Counted from the stretch's first letter, positions 17,279 through 27,059 are shown. The stretch: 64,000 bases of DNA from Bacteroidetes bacterium HGW-Bacteroidetes-5 (GCA_002842515.1 PHDC01000001.1:372001-436000); one strand, 5' to 3'. Notes: generated by a model from the letters alone, not told the origin. Program-made: numbers and translations.

Positions 17279-19711
17279 CTATCTGTTAAGATGGTGTGAC
17301 TGTTGTAAAACTTTTAGCTTAAGCATAGGGTGTAAATCACCTCTCTCGTTAAGGAACTGGGCTACAATCTCTTTAGCCGCCGTAGAGCTGTGCCCCCCAA
17401 GAAGAGCCCTCAACCAGTTAGATGGGAAGAAAATATCTCCCGTTCTTTGAATCTGTTCAATAATGTCAAGAGCAGCAAGTATGTACTCCAAAGAGCGCTC
17501 TTGTATTAGACGATGATTTAAATAACTCAGGGCAGATGCAGCCCAGGGCTCTACCTCCCTGTTCTGCTCACTTAAGAGTGAGTTAAAAACAGAGTCCCTT
17601 ACACTCTTTATTGAAGATAGAGCGGGGTATATAAAATCAAACTCCCTTTTTCTGTCATCTCCGGAAAGCCTGGCTCTCTGGATATTTTTTATCTGATTGT
17701 ATCTATCTGGGTATCTGATAGCCAACTCATATGAGAGCTTCATAAGATCCCTCTCACCCACCTTTACCTTTTTAAATAGCTGTGGAGAGCTCCATATTTG
17801 GTACAATTTTGAAGAGGCATCTGCAGATGTAGCTATATTGATGTAAGAGCTAAATGCCATTGAGCGAAACTGAGCATTTGGAGAGTTGGAGATTATATTC
17901 CAAAGAAGAGTCTCTATCTGCAAAGAGTGCTCCCGCAATATATCGCTTCCAAGATATCCCACAACCCTGGAGAAGATTAATGGGTTTTGCTCACTTTTTA
18001 AATATGATGAGATTGCAGATACAAATTGAGATGCACTTATATGCCCCGCTTCAAGGTTTTCATATAGATTGATTATGGTTGAAAGCCTTGTGACATCATC
18101 CTTTAATCCGTTTGAAGATAACAGATCCAGAACTTTTTCGGAGATAGCAGAGTCTAACACAAACAGGCCGTAACCCATTCCGTCGGAATTTGGAACTACC
18201 TCAGATACCAACCGCTGATCCCACTTCAAACCTCTTCCCAGAGGATCGCTTTGCCTATAGATAACTGAATCCCCGGAAAAATCTACCGTGATATGAGGCA
18301 TCCCCCTCTCCTTTATCCAGACACTGCTCCACTGTGTGAGATCTTCCTCAGAGAGAGAGTCAAGAATAGATATAAGCTGATCCCAGGATGCATTAGAGTA
18401 TGCATATCTTCTTAAATACTCCCTTATCCCCCGGCGGAAGCTCTCCTCCCCTACTTTGTTAACCAGTTTGTCCATCACAATTGGAGCCTTGTTATAGATT
18501 ATGTTTCCATAGACAAGCCCTGCATTGTTTAGATTATCCAGCTGTTGCTGGACAGGATTTGAGCCTGCACTCCTATCCTCCGCATAAGAGGCAGGAAAGT
18601 AACTATTTAAAAAATTGAGTCGGTGGTTAATATCCGGGAACATTGGGGATACGATTTTAGATGCAAACCAGTTTGCAAACACCTCTTTAGTCCAAACATC
18701 ATCAAACCAGGGCATTGTAACGAAATCACCAAACCACATATGGGCTGTCTCGTGGGCAATAAGCTTAGCTCTGTTCAGCTCTTCCGAAATAGTTGCACTT
18801 TTATCCAGAAACATCGTTCTGTCTGAATAGAGTGTTGCTCCCATATGCTCCATTCCTCCGTACTGAAACCCCGGAACAATTGCTATATCGTATTTTGTAA
18901 ATGGGTACTCAATTCCTGTATACTCCTCCAGCCACTCCAAAGAGCCATAAATCTGATTAAAGATAGTTTCAAATTGTGCTGTTTTATTTGGGTCACTCTC
19001 TCTGTGATAGATGTTTATCTCTTTGGATCCTCTGCTCTGCATTATCTTCTCAAATCTACCGGCCACAAAAGAGAAGAGATATGTAGAGATTGGTTCGGTA
19101 GTTGAAAAATTCATCTGCATCCTCTCCTTTAAAGTATCCGATGATGTCATCTTCCCGTTTGCCACCGCCTCCCAACCTAATGGTATCTCTAGTGAGAGTG
19201 TGTAGTTTGCTTTAAGATCCGGCTGGTCAAAGCAGGGGAAGAGAGTTCTGGCCCTGTCGGGAACCAGCAGAGTGTAGAGCATATCGCTTCGTCTGTTTAG
19301 AGATTGCTCTCCGGCTCGAAACTCAATCTTTACCGAGTTTTTACCCTTTACTAAAAACCGGGCAGGGATGAAGAGATGTTCATTCTCATATATAACCTCT
19401 CTTCGCTTTCCGTTTATAAAGGTCACAAATGGAATCTTGCCATCAATCTCGTATGAGGGTTTAAAGTCCAGTACAACAGAGTTTTTACTCTTAAGCTCAA
19501 AAGTTATTTTGGCAGTTGCGTCAATCTGAGACTCTTTTTGAGCAGGTATAGAGAAGTGAAGTTCATACTCAATTGCAGATAGTGACTCTCTTCTGAAAGT
19601 TGCAAGCTCTCTGCTTACTCCAGCATCGGCGGGAATCTTAACACTCTCCCTGTTACAGGAGATGGTAAAAGATGCTAATAGTAATATCCCTGAAATCAGT
19701 TGTATTCTCAT
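17279..19711 (-). CDS. M1-family metallo-aminopeptidase, predicted lipoprotein
   Basis: An 810-residue zinc aminopeptidase. The zinc motif HETAHMWFGD with the distal Glu in TKEVFANWF (HExxH-18-E) is intact, and the substrate-binding loop reads GGMEHMG in the place of the family's GAMEN. The N-terminal saddle domain precedes the catalytic domain (about 230-450), and helical repeats fill the C-terminus. The start at 19711 was chosen over 19750 because it yields a signal peptide with a lipobox (TISC, Cys19), indicating a lipid-anchored envelope enzyme that trims N-terminal residues from peptides. It lies 11 bases downstream of the fRMsr gene and abuts the EamA transporter gene. Confidence 0.93.
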   Translation of the reverse strand: MRIQLISGILLLASFTISCNRESVKIPADAGVSRELATFRRESLSAIEYELHFSIPAQKESQIDATAKITFELKSKNSVVLDFKPSYEIDGKIPFVTFINGKRREVIYENEHLFIPARFLVKGKNSVKIEFRAGEQSLNRRSDMLYTLLVPDRARTLFPCFDQPDLKANYTLSLEIPLGWEAVANGKMTSSDTLKERMQMNFSTTEPISTYLFSFVAGRFEKIMQSRGSKEINIYHRESDPNKTAQFETIFNQIYGSLEWLEEYTGIEYPFTKYDIAIVPGFQYGGMEHMGATLYSDRTMFLDKSATISEELNRAKLIAHETAHMWFGDFVTMPWFDDVWTKEVFANWFASKIVSPMFPDINHRLNFLNSYFPASYAEDRSAGSNPVQQQLDNLNNAGLVYGNIIYNKAPIVMDKLVNKVGEESFRRGIREYLRRYAYSNASWDQLISILDSLSEEDLTQWSSVWIKERGMPHITVDFSGDSVIYRQSDPLGRGLKWDQRLVSEVVPNSDGMGYGLFVLDSAISEKVLDLLSSNGLKDDVTRLSTIINLYENLEAGHISASQFVSAISSYLKSEQNPLIFSRVVGYLGSDILREHSLQIETLLWNIISNSPNAQFRSMAFSSYINIATSADASSKLYQIWSSPQLFKKVKVGERDLMKLSYELAIRYPDRYNQIKNIQRARLSGDDRKREFDFIYPALSSIKSVRDSVFNSLLSEQNREVEPWAASALSYLNHRLIQERSLEYILAALDIIEQIQRTGDIFFPSNWLRALLGGHSSTAAKEIVAQFLNERGDLHPMLKLKVLQQSHHLNR

Positions 19712-19722
19712 TGAATTGGTTG

Positions 19723-20235
19723 TTAGAGTGAAAATTGATAAGAGTCCCAATAGCCTTGTGGAAATAGCTGTTCTAAATATTTAGCATCAGTATCGTCAAA
19801 TGAGCCAAGCTCGGTGCTGTCTATATCCAGAACTGCAAATACCTCTGAGCCACTGAATATTGGAACTACAATCTCTGACCTTGAATGAGAACTGCAGGCA
19901 ATATGCCCCGGGAACTGCTCTACATCAAAAACCACAACCGTAGATCTCTCTTTCCAGGCTGTCCCACACACACCTTTGCCATAAGCTATTCTGGTACAGG
20001 CAATCGGTCCCTGAAATGGCCCCAGAACCAATTTTTTACCATAGTCACAGGAGTCAGCTTTTACAAGATAGAACCCGACCCAAAAGTGCCCAAAGGCCTC
20101 TTTGAGAGCAGCGACAACGTTGGCAAGATTTGCGTATAGATCCTCTTCGCCTTGAATAAGAGCGTGAATTTGTGGAATTATAGATTTATATATCTGATCT
20201 TTATCTCCTTTTGGTATCTCCAGTTTCTCCATCAT
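19723..20235 (-). CDS. msrC: Free methionine-R-sulfoxide reductase (GAF domain)
   Basis: A 170-residue protein consisting of one GAF domain. The conserved cysteines of fRMsr enzymes are present in GPIACTRI, GKGVCGTAWKE and GHIACSSHSRSEIVVP, together with the closing VLDIDSTELGSFDD. The enzyme reduces free L-methionine-(R)-sulfoxide to methionine in the cytoplasm, using thioredoxin. The start at 20235 was chosen because upstream residues are not family-like and would overlap the neighbouring methyltransferase gene; the next codon (20232) is also ATG. It is part of the compact minus-strand run, between an rRNA methyltransferase and an aminopeptidase. Confidence 0.9.
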   Translation of the reverse strand: MMEKLEIPKGDKDQIYKSIIPQIHALIQGEEDLYANLANVVAALKEAFGHFWVGFYLVKADSCDYGKKLVLGPFQGPIACTRIAYGKGVCGTAWKERSTVVVFDVEQFPGHIACSSHSRSEIVVPIFSGSEVFAVLDIDSTELGSFDDTDAKYLEQLFPQGYWDSYQFSL

Positions 20236-20296
20236 TTGTAGTTTATATTCCAAACAAAGATAAGAAAAACAGCATTTGAATTTGCCTGCCCGGGAG

Positions 20297-21538
20297 CTAC
20301 TCAACAAAAAGAACCAGCCCTTTCAGATACTCACCCTCCGGATGAAAGATATTTACGGGGTGATCTCCCGGTTGGGTAAGTCGGTCAATAACCCTTACCC
20401 TCCTTCCGCTCTGTGCAGCTGCCGAAAAAACAGCCTCAGCAAAGGAGATCTTATCTACAACTTGTGAACAGCTGTATGTGAATATAATACCCCCGGGGGC
20501 AATAGCTGTAAATGCAGAGTAGTTTAGCCTCTGATATGCCCGTAAAGCATTACTCAACGCGCCTCTGTGTTTGGCAAACGCTGGCGGATCCACAACTATA
20601 AGGTCATATGCACCCTCTCTCTTTGACTTTATAAACTCAATGGCATCTGTGCAGTATGAATTGTGAGCTGAACCGGGCCCGGAGTTGATCTCCGCTCTGT
20701 TAAGTTCTATATTTGTCTCCAACAACTCTATTGCTTTGGCTGAGCTATCAACAGAATCTACAGAGAGCGCGCCGCCTGCAAGAGCATAAACAGAGAAACC
20801 TCCGGTATAGCAGAACAGGTTTAGAACTCTTCTCCCTTTTGAATACCTCTGGACCATAGCACGGTTCTCTCTCTGGTCCAGAAAAAAACCTGTCTTCTGA
20901 CCCTCTCTCCAGTCAACTTTAAAGAGGTGTCCATTCTCTTTGATTATGCAGTCGCTCTCAATGAAATCTTCACTCTGGTATAGATATCCCTCCTCTAAAT
21001 TGAGGGCTGCTTTAAAAGGAGCAGTAGAGGCGCTTTTATCAAAGACTGCTTTAAGCCTGCTTCCGAATAACTCTTTTAAGGCCAATGTTATTTTATCTCG
21101 AGAAAGATACATACCGGCGGAGTGAGACTGTATTACTGCCACACCATTATAGAAGTCTATAATAAGCCCGGGTAGCATATCTCCCTCTCCGTGTACTAGT
21201 CTATAGGAGTTTGTGGCCGGGCTATCTTGTGATGAGTTCATACTCTCACCGGGTTTAATGGCAATTCCCAAAGCACATCGCAGGTTGTAAGCCTCACTTA
21301 TGCGGTTGAACCAAAATGAGCTCTCCAGTGCAGAGTTGTCAAAGCTAAGAATGCGTAATGCTATGGAACCAATCTGGTAGTGAGCACAACCCAAAAACTC
21401 ATCGTTGTACGAGAATACCTGTAAAATATCTCCCTCTTTTGCAGATTTATCAATACTCTCTATCGCTCCGGAGAAGACCCACGGATGAAACCGTTTAAGG
21501 GACTCCTCTCTGCCCTTTCTGAGATAAATTTTTGACAT
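20297..21538 (-). CDS. Class I SAM-dependent rRNA cytosine methyltransferase (RlmI-like)
   Basis: A 413-residue protein with an N-terminal PUA-like RNA-binding domain (about 1-80, beginning KIYLRKGREESLKRFHPWVF) and a C-terminal Rossmann-fold methyltransferase. SAM-binding motif VLNLFCYTGGFSVYAL occurs near residue 238, and the catalytic region has VVDPPAFAKHRG and TYSCSQVV, as in RlmI, which makes m5C1962 of 23S rRNA in E. coli. The two motif cysteines and motif IV are retained, so it is probably active. It ends 61 bases before the msrC start and begins 2 bases after the upstream exonuclease gene. Confidence 0.9.
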   Translation of the reverse strand: MSKIYLRKGREESLKRFHPWVFSGAIESIDKSAKEGDILQVFSYNDEFLGCAHYQIGSIALRILSFDNSALESSFWFNRISEAYNLRCALGIAIKPGESMNSSQDSPATNSYRLVHGEGDMLPGLIIDFYNGVAVIQSHSAGMYLSRDKITLALKELFGSRLKAVFDKSASTAPFKAALNLEEGYLYQSEDFIESDCIIKENGHLFKVDWREGQKTGFFLDQRENRAMVQRYSKGRRVLNLFCYTGGFSVYALAGGALSVDSVDSSAKAIELLETNIELNRAEINSGPGSAHNSYCTDAIEFIKSKREGAYDLIVVDPPAFAKHRGALSNALRAYQRLNYSAFTAIAPGGIIFTYSCSQVVDKISFAEAVFSAAAQSGRRVRVIDRLTQPGDHPVNIFHPEGEYLKGLVLFVE

Positions 21539-21540
21539 AA

Positions 21541-22182
21541 TCAGAGACTTTTACTTGATACAGATTTAGTTGTCATTTGAGGCAGAGATACTTTTAATAC
21601 CGGAGTACTCAGCAATTTAAGATACATCTTCTGGCATATCCACGCATCTATGGCGGCATAATGTATTTGGGCACTAGAGAGATCTGAACTCTCCCAATTG
21701 GAGAGTTGCTGAGACTTTGAGACCCTTACACCGAGGATAATAGCTGCCATCTTTCTGACGCTTTTCTCCTGAATTCCCCAGTTGGATGCTATAGATTGTA
21801 AATCTACAAACCCTTTGGGGATAAATTTAGTATGGTATTGAAGAGCCTTTATGTCGTCTGTAACGGCTGCTCCTACCTTTATCGTTCTTGATGTTGAGAG
21901 AATCTTTACCAAATCCGGTAAAATACCTGTATTATGAAGACGAAAAATATAGGCCCTCTCCCTGCCGCTCAACTGAAGCAAGGCAACCAGATTTCTTTTT
22001 GTATTTGCGGTAAAAGATGGTCTGGTTTCCGTATCAAACCCGATTATCTTTTGATTTTTAAGATAATCTATAGCTTCGTGATACTTTTCATCTACTTGGT
22101 TAACAACAACTATCTCACCATCGAATTCGGCTACTGGCAGATGTTCTAACTCATCGGGTGTTATTGTCGGTTTATAAATCAT
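21541..22182 (-). CDS. 3'-5' exonuclease, RNase D/DEDDy type
   Basis: A 213-residue exonuclease-domain protein. Exo I is IGFDTETRPSF (Asp and Glu catalytic), exo II includes the segment VGAAVTDDIKAL, and exo III is HYAAIDAWICQKMYLKL with the Tyr-xxx-Asp arrangement. This is the compact DnaQ/RNase D fold without HRDC domains, typical of a stand-alone Bacteroidota family (length usually about 190-220). It degrades RNA or DNA 3' ends; the natural substrate is unclear. The stop of the upstream racemase-like gene directly abuts its start, and the next gene starts 2 bases downstream, so it is embedded in the operon. Confidence 0.9.
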   Translation of the reverse strand: MIYKPTITPDELEHLPVAEFDGEIVVVNQVDEKYHEAIDYLKNQKIIGFDTETRPSFTANTKRNLVALLQLSGRERAYIFRLHNTGILPDLVKILSTSRTIKVGAAVTDDIKALQYHTKFIPKGFVDLQSIASNWGIQEKSVRKMAAIILGVRVSKSQQLSNWESSDLSSAQIHYAAIDAWICQKMYLKLLSTPVLKVSLPQMTTKSVSSKSL

Positions 22183-23643
22183 CTACTCCATATTATTTTT
22201 TATCAGAGAGTACGAAAGTGGTAATCTCTGTTCAATTCTGGTAATGTTATCCCCGTTTATATTAGCTTTAGAAAAAGGGGTAATAGTTACCGTCGGTATC
22301 TCAGATCCTGTATCGCGGCCATATTTAAAGTTGAATATCAGGTTTCCGCTTGAATCTTTTGCCTCTTTGGGTACATCTTTATGTGGTACAGATATATATG
22401 CATTAACTCTGTTCCCGTTACTCTCTTTTCGCAACAGATTTTGTGCATACAACAGTTTAAATGTCTCTTTTGCAGTATTTACAGCGGGATCAATAAAATC
22501 AATTCCGGCGTCTATAATGGATTCATATGGTTTAACATCGCCCTGAGAGTACTCTCTAAGCTCTGCTATAACCTCTCTTAAAGTATCTTCAAGATATGGA
22601 TAGTGTGTACAACCCAGAATAATACTCTTCATTACAACTCCAGGGTTATTAACTCTGTGCTTCTCTAAAAGTGAGACCATATGGAATCTTGCATAGTTCC
22701 CGGAGGAGTTTAGCTGAATATCTTCAATCTCTCCGTTTTTATCCCTTTTTATGAGCAGAGAGTTACCTGTAGTATCAAAATTGTAGAGAGAGAGCAGCTT
22801 TTGGTCTATACCCAATGAGTCTCTAAAGCGAGGCCCTCTGTAGTTATCTCTTACCTCTTTTGCGTTTTTTGAAATATAGTCTGCTTCGGAATCCACAGCC
22901 TCTGCAAAACCGGCTCCCCCCTGGTTTACCACTCTGATATCTGCAGTATATCCCCTCTGTTTTGAATATCTGATTATGCTCTTTTCGTATCCTCCGGAGG
23001 CAATCGTTCCAACAGTTGCCAACACGCCAACAGCAAAACTTTCCTGATTTGGAGATATTTTGCTCATTGCTCCCTCTACTCCGGCATCAATTACCCCAAT
23101 CACATTAACGCCTGTAGAGCTTTGTTGTAACATACGAGAGACATCTTCCAAACCGAAAGCGGTCGCTGTGTTGCAGGCAATTACCACCACCTTGGTTCTT
23201 TTTGAACCTGTAGTGAGAAAAAGTGCATCCTTTATTATTAACTCTCTCAGGTAATCTGTCTTATTTTGAGAAGAGTATACTCCATAAGGCATATTTGCCT
23301 GGTCTGCGAGATAGATAAACTCCTCTCCATCAAAATCGGGTACTCCATCCGGTGACTCCTCTCCGGTTTTGTTATTGAAACTATCCATTGCTAAAAATTG
23401 CTCCAGCACGGTCAATCCTCCTGTACCGGAGTCAAACATCCCTATAGGCAAGCTTTTAAGATCTTTGGGGTAGCTGTTAAAACTGGCATAATAGACCGAT
23501 GTGCTATCTTCAAGCGCCTTGGTTATGAGAGCTACCTCTTCTGCCTGTTTAACACTACGGGACTCTGTGCATCCCGAAAATAGTAAAGCAGAGATTATTA
23601 ACAATTGAATAATCCCGGATTTTTTAAACCAATCAGCGAACAT
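22183..23643 (-). CDS. Glutamate-racemase-like lipoprotein
   Basis: A 486-residue protein that combines an export signal with an Asp/Glu racemase fold. The N-terminus is a signal peptide ending in a lipobox (LFSGC, Cys25). The racemase motifs then appear in order: GMFDSGTGGLTVL (about 68-80), LADQANMPYG (about 112-121), VVIACNTATAFG with catalytic Cys157, and ILGCTHYPYL with the second catalytic Cys near 355. MurI enzymes are normally cytoplasmic and about 265 residues; this one has about 150 extra residues in insertions and tail. The start at 23643 overlaps the end of purM by 11 bases; 23658 is an alternative. Function in the envelope (D-glutamate formation, or binding) is an inference. Confidence 0.85.
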   Translation of the reverse strand: MFADWFKKSGIIQLLIISALLFSGCTESRSVKQAEEVALITKALEDSTSVYYASFNSYPKDLKSLPIGMFDSGTGGLTVLEQFLAMDSFNNKTGEESPDGVPDFDGEEFIYLADQANMPYGVYSSQNKTDYLRELIIKDALFLTTGSKRTKVVVIACNTATAFGLEDVSRMLQQSSTGVNVIGVIDAGVEGAMSKISPNQESFAVGVLATVGTIASGGYEKSIIRYSKQRGYTADIRVVNQGGAGFAEAVDSEADYISKNAKEVRDNYRGPRFRDSLGIDQKLLSLYNFDTTGNSLLIKRDKNGEIEDIQLNSSGNYARFHMVSLLEKHRVNNPGVVMKSIILGCTHYPYLEDTLREVIAELREYSQGDVKPYESIIDAGIDFIDPAVNTAKETFKLLYAQNLLRKESNGNRVNAYISVPHKDVPKEAKDSSGNLIFNFKYGRDTGSEIPTVTITPFSKANINGDNITRIEQRLPLSYSLIKNNME

Positions 23644-24817
23644 AATTAAACTCTCCATACTCTGTTTTTAATAACACCTCTGCTCTTTGCGAGATGGCAA
23701 CCCTGCCTATCACCCTTGCATCTATATTATAGTTAGCGGAAATCTCTATTAGTGCATCTGCAGAGCCCGGGTTCACATACAACTCCAACCTGTGTCCCAT
23801 ATTGAAGACCTTGTACATCTCCATCCAAGGTGTATCGGACTCTCTCTGTATGTGAGTAAACAGGGGAGGTACCGGAAAGAGATTATCTTTAATTACTAAT
23901 AGATTATCTATAAAATTTAGAACTTTTGTCTGAGCCCCTCCGGAACAGTGAATAATACCGTGAATATCATTCCTGTAACTCTCAACCATCTCCTTAACTA
24001 CAGGTGCGTAAGTTCTTGTCGGCGAGAGGAGCAGTTTACCAAATGTGACTCCTGTAAGAGCGTCTATCTCATCCAGATTTCTGCTGCCGGTGTAGGCGAG
24101 ATCCGGGGGAATCTCGTTATTATAGCTCTGTGGATATTTTTGGGCAAGGTAATTACTAAAAAGGTCGTGTCTTGCAGATGTGAGTCCGTTGCTGCCTGTG
24201 CCTCCGTTGTACTCATCTTCGTAAATCGCTTTCCCGTAAGAGGAGAGCCCGACAATTAGGTCTCCCTCTTTAATCCTGGAGTTGTCAATGACATCAGATC
24301 TCTTTATTCTTGCACATACGGTACTATCAACAATTATGGTTCTCACCAGGTCTCCTACATCTGCAGTCTCTCCTCCGGTAAGATGAATTCCGACTCCATA
24401 CTCCCTCATTTTTTGGACAAAAGAGGCAGAACCGGATATTATTTCGGATATTACCTCGCCCGGAATGAGATGTTTATTGCGTCCTATTGTAGATGAGAGA
24501 AGGATGTTGTCAAATGCTCCGACACAGATAAGATCGTCTGTATTCATTACAATTGCATCTTGTGCAATGCCTCTCCAAACAGAGATATCTCCTGTCTCTT
24601 TCCAGTAAACATATGCCAGAGAAGATTTTGTACCTGCGCCATCTGCGTGCATAACGATACAATACTCCGGGTCATTGGAGAGAAAATCGGGTACAATCTT
24701 ACAAAAAGCTTTTGGAAACAAACCTTTATCTGTGCTTTCGATTGCTTTATGAACATCCTCTTTTGATGAAGAGACACCCCTTAAAGCATATTTTTGTGCA
24801 TCGGTATTACCCGCCAT
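23633..24817 (-). CDS. purM: Phosphoribosylformylglycinamidine cyclo-ligase (AIR synthase)
   Basis: A 394-residue enzyme of purine synthesis that closes the imidazole ring of AIR using ATP. The N-terminal region has the PurM signature (YALRGVSSSKEDVHKAIEST, then MHADGAGTKSSLAYVYW and IAQDAIVMNTDDLICVGA), followed by LTGGETADVGDLVRT; the C-terminal AIRS domain ends with YNIDARVIGRV. Length fits the Bacteroidota form. It starts 34 bases after the glnN stop and its 3' end overlaps the racemase-like gene, so these genes are likely co-transcribed. purD lies about 6 kb away in a different unit. Confidence 0.95.
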   Translation of the reverse strand: MAGNTDAQKYALRGVSSSKEDVHKAIESTDKGLFPKAFCKIVPDFLSNDPEYCIVMHADGAGTKSSLAYVYWKETGDISVWRGIAQDAIVMNTDDLICVGAFDNILLSSTIGRNKHLIPGEVISEIISGSASFVQKMREYGVGIHLTGGETADVGDLVRTIIVDSTVCARIKRSDVIDNSRIKEGDLIVGLSSYGKAIYEDEYNGGTGSNGLTSARHDLFSNYLAQKYPQSYNNEIPPDLAYTGSRNLDEIDALTGVTFGKLLLSPTRTYAPVVKEMVESYRNDIHGIIHCSGGAQTKVLNFIDNLLVIKDNLFPVPPLFTHIQRESDTPWMEMYKVFNMGHRLELYVNPGSADALIEISANYNIDARVIGRVAISQRAEVLLKTEYGEFNYVR

Positions 24818-24851
24818 AATCTTAGTTAAATATTAATAACTACAGAGCCTC

Positions 24852-27038
24852 TTATCTCCAGAATAGAAGCTCCCTGTATTTTGGTAATGGCCATAACTCA
24901 TCGTCAACTAACATCTCTAATTTATCTGTAGTTGTTCTAAGCTTTTCAATGTATGGCGCAACACTCTCTGAATAGCTTTTTGCTCTCTCCGGATATGAGG
25001 CAATTTTATTCGCTTCTTTTCTGGCATTAATTATACCATAAACATCATCTCTGAGCATCTGAATGTATCCGGATATCTTCTTGATACTCATCAACTGTTT
25101 TTCTGACATTGACTTGTATTCATCCTCCCCGAAAAGCTCTTTCAACCCAAGGACATTCTCAATTAAAGAGTTTTGAAATTTGATTGCTGTGGGAATAATA
25201 TGGTTAATGGTGAGGTCTCCGATAACTCTGGCTTCAATTTGAAGTTTTTTGATAAATATCTCATTCAAGACCTCGTATCTTGCCTCTACCTCTCTTTCAC
25301 ACAGGACGTGAGTCTCCTCCATAAGAGCAAGTGTCTTCTTATCCAAAAAAGCAGCAAAGGCACTTGGTATGTCTGAGATACCCTTAAGACCCCTTCTTGC
25401 AGCCTCTCTATGCCACTCTTCACTATATCCGTTACCCTCAAACCTGATGTTTTTGGATTCAATTATAAACCGGCGAATAACCTTAAGAATTGCCTCATCC
25501 TTAGATAGCCCTTCGCTCATCTCTTTATCTGTAAGTGTTTTAAACCTGGCAATCTGCTGCGCAACTGCAGCGTTAAGGATAAACATAGATGATGCAACAT
25601 TCACCGACGAACCAACCGCTCTAAACTCAAATCTGTTTCCGGTAAAGGCGAAAGGAGATGTCCTATTCCTATCTGTGTTGTCCGGCAGAATCTCCGGAAT
25701 CTTATTTACTATATCCAGCTTTATGGCTTTGTTCTCTTCACTGTTATCGCTAATTGCCATATTCTCTATGGAGTCCAGAAGCTCTGTAAGGGTGGTGCCG
25801 CAAAAAACCGACATTATTGCAGGTGGTGCTTCGCTTCCCCCAAGTCTGTAGGAGTTGTTTAGCGATGCCACACTTGACATTAGCAGGTGGTGATGCTCAT
25901 AAACTGCCCGTATCACTGAGACAAAGAAGCTAAGAAACTGGATGTTGTTTCTTGGTGTTTTTCCGGGAGAGAGCAGGTTAACCCCGTTGTTTGTAACCAT
26001 TGACCAGTTACAGTGCTTTCCGGAACCGTTTATACCCGCAAATGGCTTTTCGTGGAAAATAACTTTAAGTTTGTGCTTTTTGGCAATTTTTCTCATCAAA
26101 ATCATCATCATAAGATTATGATCTACGGAGAGATTAGCCTCTGCATGATATGGGGCGAACTCAAATTGATTTGGGGCAACCTCATTATGACGAGTCTTAA
26201 GAACTACCCCAAGCTTAAATGCCTCTGTCTCGAAATCTTTCATAAAACACATCACTCTTGAAGGGATTGCTCCAAAATAGTGATCCTCGAGTTGCTGATC
26301 TTTTGCTGCAGTATGTCCGATAAGAGTTCTGTTGCACAACATAAGGTCCGGTCTTGCCCTGTAGAGAGCCTCATCCACCAGAAAGTACTCCTGCTCGATT
26401 CCAAGCATTACATTAACTCTGACTGTTTTTGAGTCGAACATCTTTGCAAGCTCTGTTGCTGCTTTGTCCAGCTGCTGCAAAGATTTAAGGTGAGGGGTCT
26501 TCATATCGAGAGACTCCCCTGTATATGCGACAAATACAGACGGAATACAAAGGGTATCATCAATAATAAATGCAGGAGATGATGGATCCCAGGCAGAGTA
26601 TCCTCTGGCCTCAAAGGTGTTTCTCAGTCCACCGTTCGGGAAGCTTGATGCATCTGGCTCTTGTTGAACCAGAGCCTCCCCCCGGAAATTTTCGAATACC
26701 CCTCCGTTCTTTGAAGGGTCTACAAAAGCCTCGTGTTTCTCTGCGGTGGCATCGGTTAACGGATGAAACCAGTGTGTATAGTGTGTTGCGCCCCGTTCAA
26801 GTGCCCAGGCCTTCATTCCTGATGCAATCTGGTTGGCGATGCTTCTGTCAATTTTTACACCGTCAATTACTGCCAGCTGTACAGCTTCAAAAGCTTCGGA
26901 CGACAGGTATCGTCGCATCTTTTCAATATCAAAAACATTTTGACCAAAATACTGGGATACCGGTTGTTTCTCAACATAAAACCTTTCAGCCCTGTGGCTG
27001 GAAAATTCATCCAATGCTCTTTTTCTGAAACTGCTCAT
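24852..27038 (-). CDS. glnN: Glutamine synthetase type III
   Basis: A 728-residue enzyme matching the GSIII length and layout, which differs from the about 450-residue GSI. Recognisable segments are HWFHPLTDATAEKHEAF, GGLRNTFEARGYSAWDPSSP, LGIEQEYFLVD, TRHNEVAPNQFEFAP and the ammonium/ATP region INGSGKHCNWSM. It makes glutamine from glutamate, ammonia and ATP in the cytoplasm, the main nitrogen-assimilation step in Bacteroidales. A -7 box lies at 27060-27067. It heads a minus-strand series that includes purM, a glutamine-pathway link that may be meaningful since purine synthesis consumes glutamine. Confidence 0.96.
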   Translation of the reverse strand: MSSFRKRALDEFSSHRAERFYVEKQPVSQYFGQNVFDIEKMRRYLSSEAFEAVQLAVIDGVKIDRSIANQIASGMKAWALERGATHYTHWFHPLTDATAEKHEAFVDPSKNGGVFENFRGEALVQQEPDASSFPNGGLRNTFEARGYSAWDPSSPAFIIDDTLCIPSVFVAYTGESLDMKTPHLKSLQQLDKAATELAKMFDSKTVRVNVMLGIEQEYFLVDEALYRARPDLMLCNRTLIGHTAAKDQQLEDHYFGAIPSRVMCFMKDFETEAFKLGVVLKTRHNEVAPNQFEFAPYHAEANLSVDHNLMMMILMRKIAKKHKLKVIFHEKPFAGINGSGKHCNWSMVTNNGVNLLSPGKTPRNNIQFLSFFVSVIRAVYEHHHLLMSSVASLNNSYRLGGSEAPPAIMSVFCGTTLTELLDSIENMAISDNSEENKAIKLDIVNKIPEILPDNTDRNRTSPFAFTGNRFEFRAVGSSVNVASSMFILNAAVAQQIARFKTLTDKEMSEGLSKDEAILKVIRRFIIESKNIRFEGNGYSEEWHREAARRGLKGISDIPSAFAAFLDKKTLALMEETHVLCEREVEARYEVLNEIFIKKLQIEARVIGDLTINHIIPTAIKFQNSLIENVLGLKELFGEDEYKSMSEKQLMSIKKISGYIQMLRDDVYGIINARKEANKIASYPERAKSYSESVAPYIEKLRTTTDKLEMLVDDELWPLPKYRELLFWR

Positions 27039-27059
27039 ATACTTATATTATTAATCGGG

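Noticed and set aside
25369..25851. A 160-codon open frame opposite glnN
   Set aside because: Type III glutamine synthetase is certain here; the antisense frame is a shadow with no motif.
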